Shown: positions 60,821 to 64,000 of the stretch, in pieces
How positions within the stretch are numbered: position 1 is the first letter of the stretch
Layout: every line of letters begins with the position of its first letter
Origin: Anaerobaca sp964579055
GTDB lineage: Bacteria; Planctomycetota; Phycisphaerae; Sedimentisphaerales; Anaerobacaceae
Reading direction: 5' to 3'
Assembly (NCBI GenBank): GCA_964579055.1
Contig: CAZOFX010000013.1
Coordinates: 22,277-86,276 of the forward strand
DNA length: 64,000 nucleotides
Made by a program: the position numbers and the translations under genes
The notes under the pieces: model-generated
Seen by the model: only the letters and a program-made list of their open reading frames with translations
Database searches by the model: none
What the model was told of the DNA's origin: nothing

Positions 60821-61930
60821 CTAACCAAGGTTGATCGGCATCAGAACGTACAGGAAATCGCTGCCGCTCTTGACGAGGCCCGGGCGATCCGCCTGTCCCA
60901 GCTCCAGCTCGAACTGCGGCTCGCGAACGACCTTCAACACGTCCATCAGAAAAACGGGATTGAACCCGATATCGATCGCCTCACCGGCATACTCGACCGG
61001 CATGCTGACTTCCGCCGCACCGGCCTCCGGCGAGCTGCCCGAAAACACCACGGTGTTGGGCTTGACAGAGACCTTGATGCCCTTGGACTCCTCACTGGTC
61101 AGCAGCGACGCGCGACGCACGGCGCTCAGCGCGATTTCCGTCGAGAGCTTCAGCTTCTTGTCGTAGTCCGTCGGGATGATGTCTTCGTACTTCGGGAAAT
61201 TGCCTTCCACGAGATTTGAGCTGATCACCACGTTCGCGCAGCGGATGAGGATCTGGTTGTCGACGAGCTTGATGGAAACGCTCTCTTTGTCGTGCGAGGC
61301 GAGCTTCTCCAGCAGGCCCATCGTCTTGGCCGGAACGATGATCTTCTGGGGGGCCTTTTCGTCCTTCGGCGCCTTCTCCAACGAGACACGGCAGCGCGCC
61401 AGGCGACGGCCGTCCGTGGCCACCAGCATCAGTTTCTTGCCCTTGACCTCCCAGAGCACACCGTTGATCGCGTACCGGCTGCTCTCCTTTGCCGTTGCGA
61501 AAAGGCACTGCTGTATGCCCAACTGCAACTGCTCCAACGTAATCGTCATGTCCACGTCTGCGTCATCGAGCGAAGGGACCTTCGGGTATTGCTTGGGGTC
61601 CTGGCCGTAGATCGTGAAGCGGCTGTCGGCGCCGCGAATCTCGCAGGTGGTCTCCGCCGCATCCAGCACGAGGACGTCCTCTGCACTGGCACGCACGATA
61701 TCGGCAAGGTGATTGGCCTCGACAACGACCTCTCCCTCGCGAGCGATTTCCACCTCGGAAACCAGGTAATTCAGACCCATCTCGAGGTTCGTAGCGCAGA
61801 TCCTGACCTGCTTGCCGCTGGCGGCGATGCGGACGCACTTCAAGACGGGTTTCGGCGTCCGGCTGGGGACCACGGAAATCACCAGTCCGAGGGCTTCGGC
61901 CAACGCGGAACGGTTGAATGTGACTCTCAT
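60821..61930 (-). CDS. dnaN: DNA polymerase III sliding clamp (beta subunit)
   Basis: The 369-residue protein is the ring-shaped processivity clamp. Three repeated clamp domains are recognisable: MRVTFNRSALAEALG at the start, ESSRYAINGVLWEVKGKKL with VATDGRRLARCRV in domain 2, and YVLMPINLG at the C-terminus, close to the usual end (MPMR/L). Length is standard. GAGGT lies five bases before ATG 61930. It begins the dnaN-dciA-gyrB unit. dnaA and recF, often adjacent, are not visible. Confidence 0.97.
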   Translation of the reverse strand: MRVTFNRSALAEALGLVISVVPSRTPKPVLKCVRIAASGKQVRICATNLEMGLNYLVSEVEIAREGEVVVEANHLADIVRASAEDVLVLDAAETTCEIRGADSRFTIYGQDPKQYPKVPSLDDADVDMTITLEQLQLGIQQCLFATAKESSRYAINGVLWEVKGKKLMLVATDGRRLARCRVSLEKAPKDEKAPQKIIVPAKTMGLLEKLASHDKESVSIKLVDNQILIRCANVVISSNLVEGNFPKYEDIIPTDYDKKLKLSTEIALSAVRRASLLTSEESKGIKVSVKPNTVVFSGSSPEAGAAEVSMPVEYAGEAIDIGFNPVFLMDVLKVVREPQFELELGQADRPGLVKSGSDFLYVLMPINLG

Positions 61931-62572
61931 GGCAGACCTCTACGCTAAGGGTTCCTCGGGCTGCGAAGACGCAGCGGGGTATCACTAAAACAGCCCCACA
62001 GTTTAATCGCTCTGCGTCTTGCGGACAATCTTTTTCCGTGAAAAGCTCGACCACGGTGCGTTTTGCAGAACCACGAGACGTGCACGCTACTACAGAGAGA
62101 CCGCCGCATAAGCAGGCGATTGCAGACGATCCTGTCGGAGAAAGGCCATGTGGATAGACAACTCGAATAAGAAGGATAAGAAGGAAATAAGGTAGTAGTA
62201 TTAGTCATATGGGCCGACGGATTGTTAGCACTGGCAGGGGCGGTTTTATAAGCCCTTGTGACGTCGGGAGATGGCGACAACAGCACCTGGCTGGTGACGG
62301 TGGAAAAACTGTTAGGTTCGCAGTGGGTGGACTTGACAATCCGGCCGGTTTTGAGTAAGCAACAGCCTTGCGTGTCTGTTTCTAACAGGAACAATCATAA
62401 GAACTAACAGTCGACGCGTGGTCTCTGTAGAGCTCGGCAAAGCCTCCTCCACGTGGGAGGCCGGCGCTTGCGGACTGTGCGATTCGGGCGGCGTCCTGCG
62501 TCCGCGCCGATAGTCTGTAAAGCGGGCGGATCGAGCAGCGTCGGTAGCACACGAACATACGGGTGGCAAACG
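61931..62572. other. 642-base spacer with possible replication-origin features
   Basis: No gene is visible. TGTGGATAG (62149-62157) matches a DnaA box in eight of nine positions, and GGTGGAAAA near 62299 in seven of nine. Between them is an A/G-rich direct-repeat tract with ATAAGAAGG twice (62168-62184), then TAG-TAG-TAT-TAG (62193-62204), which resembles DnaA-trio triplets, bordered by GC-rich GGGCCGACGG. TTGACA (62333-62338) with TAAGCA 17 bases on could start the activase transcript. The region is less GC-rich than its flanks. Origin status is unproven. Confidence 0.35.
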
Positions 62573-64000
62573 ATGCAAGTGAACGATAGCGTGCAGTCTA
62601 ACAGGCGGACCGGCAAGGGAGGCCTTTTCGCAGGGATCGACATCGGCAGCAGCGCTTTGCACTACATTGTGCTGGATGCGGACAGGTCAGTCGTCTATTC
62701 GCCGACGCCCATCATGCACTTCGCCAATCCCCTTGGCGCCCTCGCCGAGGCCTGGCGCGACGTGCTGACTCGGTTTGACCGTGAGCAGATTCGCAGCACC
62801 GCGTTGACCGGCAGCGCTGCCCAGAGCTTTCCCACTGTGATGCACGGCGCGCTGTATGTGTACGACAGCGTTGCCATCCCGAAAGGGGCCCAGGTGGTCG
62901 CTCCGCAGGCGCGTCACGTCTTTCACATCGGCGCCAAGGACGCTTACTTCTTCACGGTCGGCGCTACCGGCGGGCAGCAGGTTATTCGTGAGTGGCGGAC
63001 CGGCACCAAGTGCGGCGGCGGCTCCGGAATGCTCATCGAGAAGCAGTGCCGGCGCCTGTTCCAGGGCGAGGTGCCAAGTCCGGAACTGGAAGATGGCGGA
63101 CCGGCCGACGACGAGCTCCGCCGGGCGGCGTTAGGCGCGCGCAACCGGCGCAAGCTCCAGCGGCGCGTCGAGGAGATGTTCGGCCGGGCCGAGCAGGAGG
63201 CCAGCAGATCCACCGAACCCAGCGAGTTTCTTGCCCGCTGCGGCGTGGTGGTCCAGTCGGACCTCATCCACAAACAGAACGAAGGGGCGACGCGCGTCGA
63301 TAACTTGGCGGGCCTCTTCCGCACCGTCGCGCGGAATTACGTCATCGACGTCCTCGGTTCCACCGAGTTCACCGGCCCCGCGCACGAAGGTCAGGCCATT
63401 TGCAGCGGTGGTGTGTTCTCCAACGACCTGATCCGCGCCAACCTGGCGCGACTGTTGGGCGTACCTATCGCGCGGCCGGAGCACTATCACAGTATTGCCG
63501 CGGCCGGTGCAGCGCTCAAGGCCATCGAAGAAAACAATACGTTCGTGCTCAACCTCGATCAGCTCGCGCAGGTGGCCGAGCACAGTCGCCAGAAACGGGC
63601 GTTCGCGCCGCCCCTGAGCGCCAGTATTCCGCATGTTCGTGAACGCAGCGAGAAGCTCGCCGCGCAAATCGCGCCGGGCACGGAAGTGGTCCTCGGCATC
63701 GACGGAGGCAGCACGACGACGAAGGGCGCCATCGTCGAACTCCAGACCGGCAAGCTGCTCGACAAGCTCTACATCAAAACGCACGGCAACCCCGAGGAGT
63801 CGCTCAAGCGCGTGCTGCGCTATCTGTCGCGACATAAGGACAACGTCATCATCAAGGGGGTCGGCGCCACCGGCTCGGCCCGCAAGCTCTACGAGAAGAT
63901 CCTCTTGAGCAAGAAGAAGGCGCAGCAGTTCGCCGAGCAGGGCGTGACGCTGACGGACCGCATCACCGACGAGATCACCTGTCACGCGCTGGGCGTCAAG
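62573..64000 (+). CDS. Large 2-hydroxyacyl-CoA dehydratase activase-like protein, N-terminal part
   Basis: The frame stays open from ATG 62573 to the window end (476 codons, no stop), so it is truncated by the window. The N-terminal BadF/BcrA-type ASKHA ATPase domain starts GLFAGIDIGSSALHYIVLD and contains TGTKCGGGSGML, with a cysteine in the position that holds the [4Fe-4S] cluster in activators, and AICSGGVFSNDLI. A second ASKHA domain begins at about residue 377 (VVLGIDGGSTTTKGAIVEL). Tandem-domain activases of this kind are about 1400 residues long and are thought to drive ATP-dependent electron transfer in anaerobes. The exact partner is unknown. Only a weak GGGTGG lies upstream. Confidence 0.85.
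   Translation, partial: MQVNDSVQSNRRTGKGGLFAGIDIGSSALHYIVLDADRSVVYSPTPIMHFANPLGALAEAWRDVLTRFDREQIRSTALTGSAAQSFPTVMHGALYVYDSVAIPKGAQVVAPQARHVFHIGAKDAYFFTVGATGGQQVIREWRTGTKCGGGSGMLIEKQCRRLFQGEVPSPELEDGGPADDELRRAALGARNRRKLQRRVEEMFGRAEQEASRSTEPSEFLARCGVVVQSDLIHKQNEGATRVDNLAGLFRTVARNYVIDVLGSTEFTGPAHEGQAICSGGVFSNDLIRANLARLLGVPIARPEHYHSIAAAGAALKAIEENNTFVLNLDQLAQVAEHSRQKRAFAPPLSASIPHVRERSEKLAAQIAPGTEVVLGIDGGSTTTKGAIVELQTGKLLDKLYIKTHGNPEESLKRVLRYLSRHKDNVIIKGVGATGSARKLYEKILLSKKKAQQFAEQGVTLTDRITDEITCHALGVK

Overview
The window is GC-rich, densely coded bacterial chromosome. I think it comes from a planctomycete of the Phycisphaerae/Sedimentisphaerales type, from gene content only. The supporting features are secreted glycosidases and a Tat-exported sulfatase, a parallel beta-helix protein ending in a dockerin-like GDINGDCRVDIAD motif, a peptidoglycan pathway with a DNPR-type (meso-diaminopimelate) MurE, many lipoproteins, and a large 2-hydroxyacyl-CoA dehydratase activase-like protein that points to anaerobic metabolism. 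No rRNA, tRNA, CRISPR array, insertion sequence or prophage is visible.

Layout. 1-249 is the tail of a UPF0280 gene. 461-6701 is a carbohydrate block: a GH172-like, a nucleoside-hydrolase-like and an MGH1-like gene in series, facing a sulfatase. 6818-8303 is an AbiE toxin-antitoxin operon with a palindromic operator. 8548-17916 holds a CsgG/TPR lipoprotein, a very large two-module glycosidase-like protein, a MalY/PatB aminotransferase, a propeller/helical-barrel protein and a GNAT enzyme. 18212-22531 has nadE and ftsK. 22556-28231 has a thioredoxin-domain protein, a GDPD, an ABC exporter with a TfoX-like gene, and a MazF/RHH toxin-antitoxin pair divergent from rlmN. 29575-31317 is the dockerin-bearing beta-helix protein. 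31424-35494 is a murE-murF-mraY wall cluster. Then come a transglutaminase-like protein and recJ. 39279-46793 carries two GH2 enzymes, an SDR and dtd. 46969-52717 encodes envelope proteins: an Ala/Lys/Gln-rich protein, a small lipoprotein, a pilin-like PilX protein, a small beta-barrel, AqpZ and a DUF11 (OmcB-like) lipoprotein. 53070-55223 has a UxaE-like epimerase and a TPR lipoprotein. 55529-57824 is an ECF sigma / membrane protein / secreted protein unit. 57883-61930 is dnaN-dciA-gyrB. A 640-base spacer with possible origin features and the start of a large activase close the window.

How the genes work together. The hydrolases, sulfatase, uronate epimerase, SDR and GDPD suit a polysaccharide-degrading lifestyle. 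The wall, replication and repair genes are ordinary housekeeping genes.

The most unusual signals are non-coding. Several promoters place the -10 hexamer only 5-6 bases before an ATG with no ribosome-binding site (abiEi, the RHH antitoxin, rlmN, a possible 27-codon mini-gene), which predicts leaderless mRNAs. There are also several families of intergenic palindromic repeats. One occurs three times as a modular multi-hairpin element with compensatory changes, and one of its copies supplies the stop codon of rlmN. A heptanucleotide tandem repeat lies inside murE.
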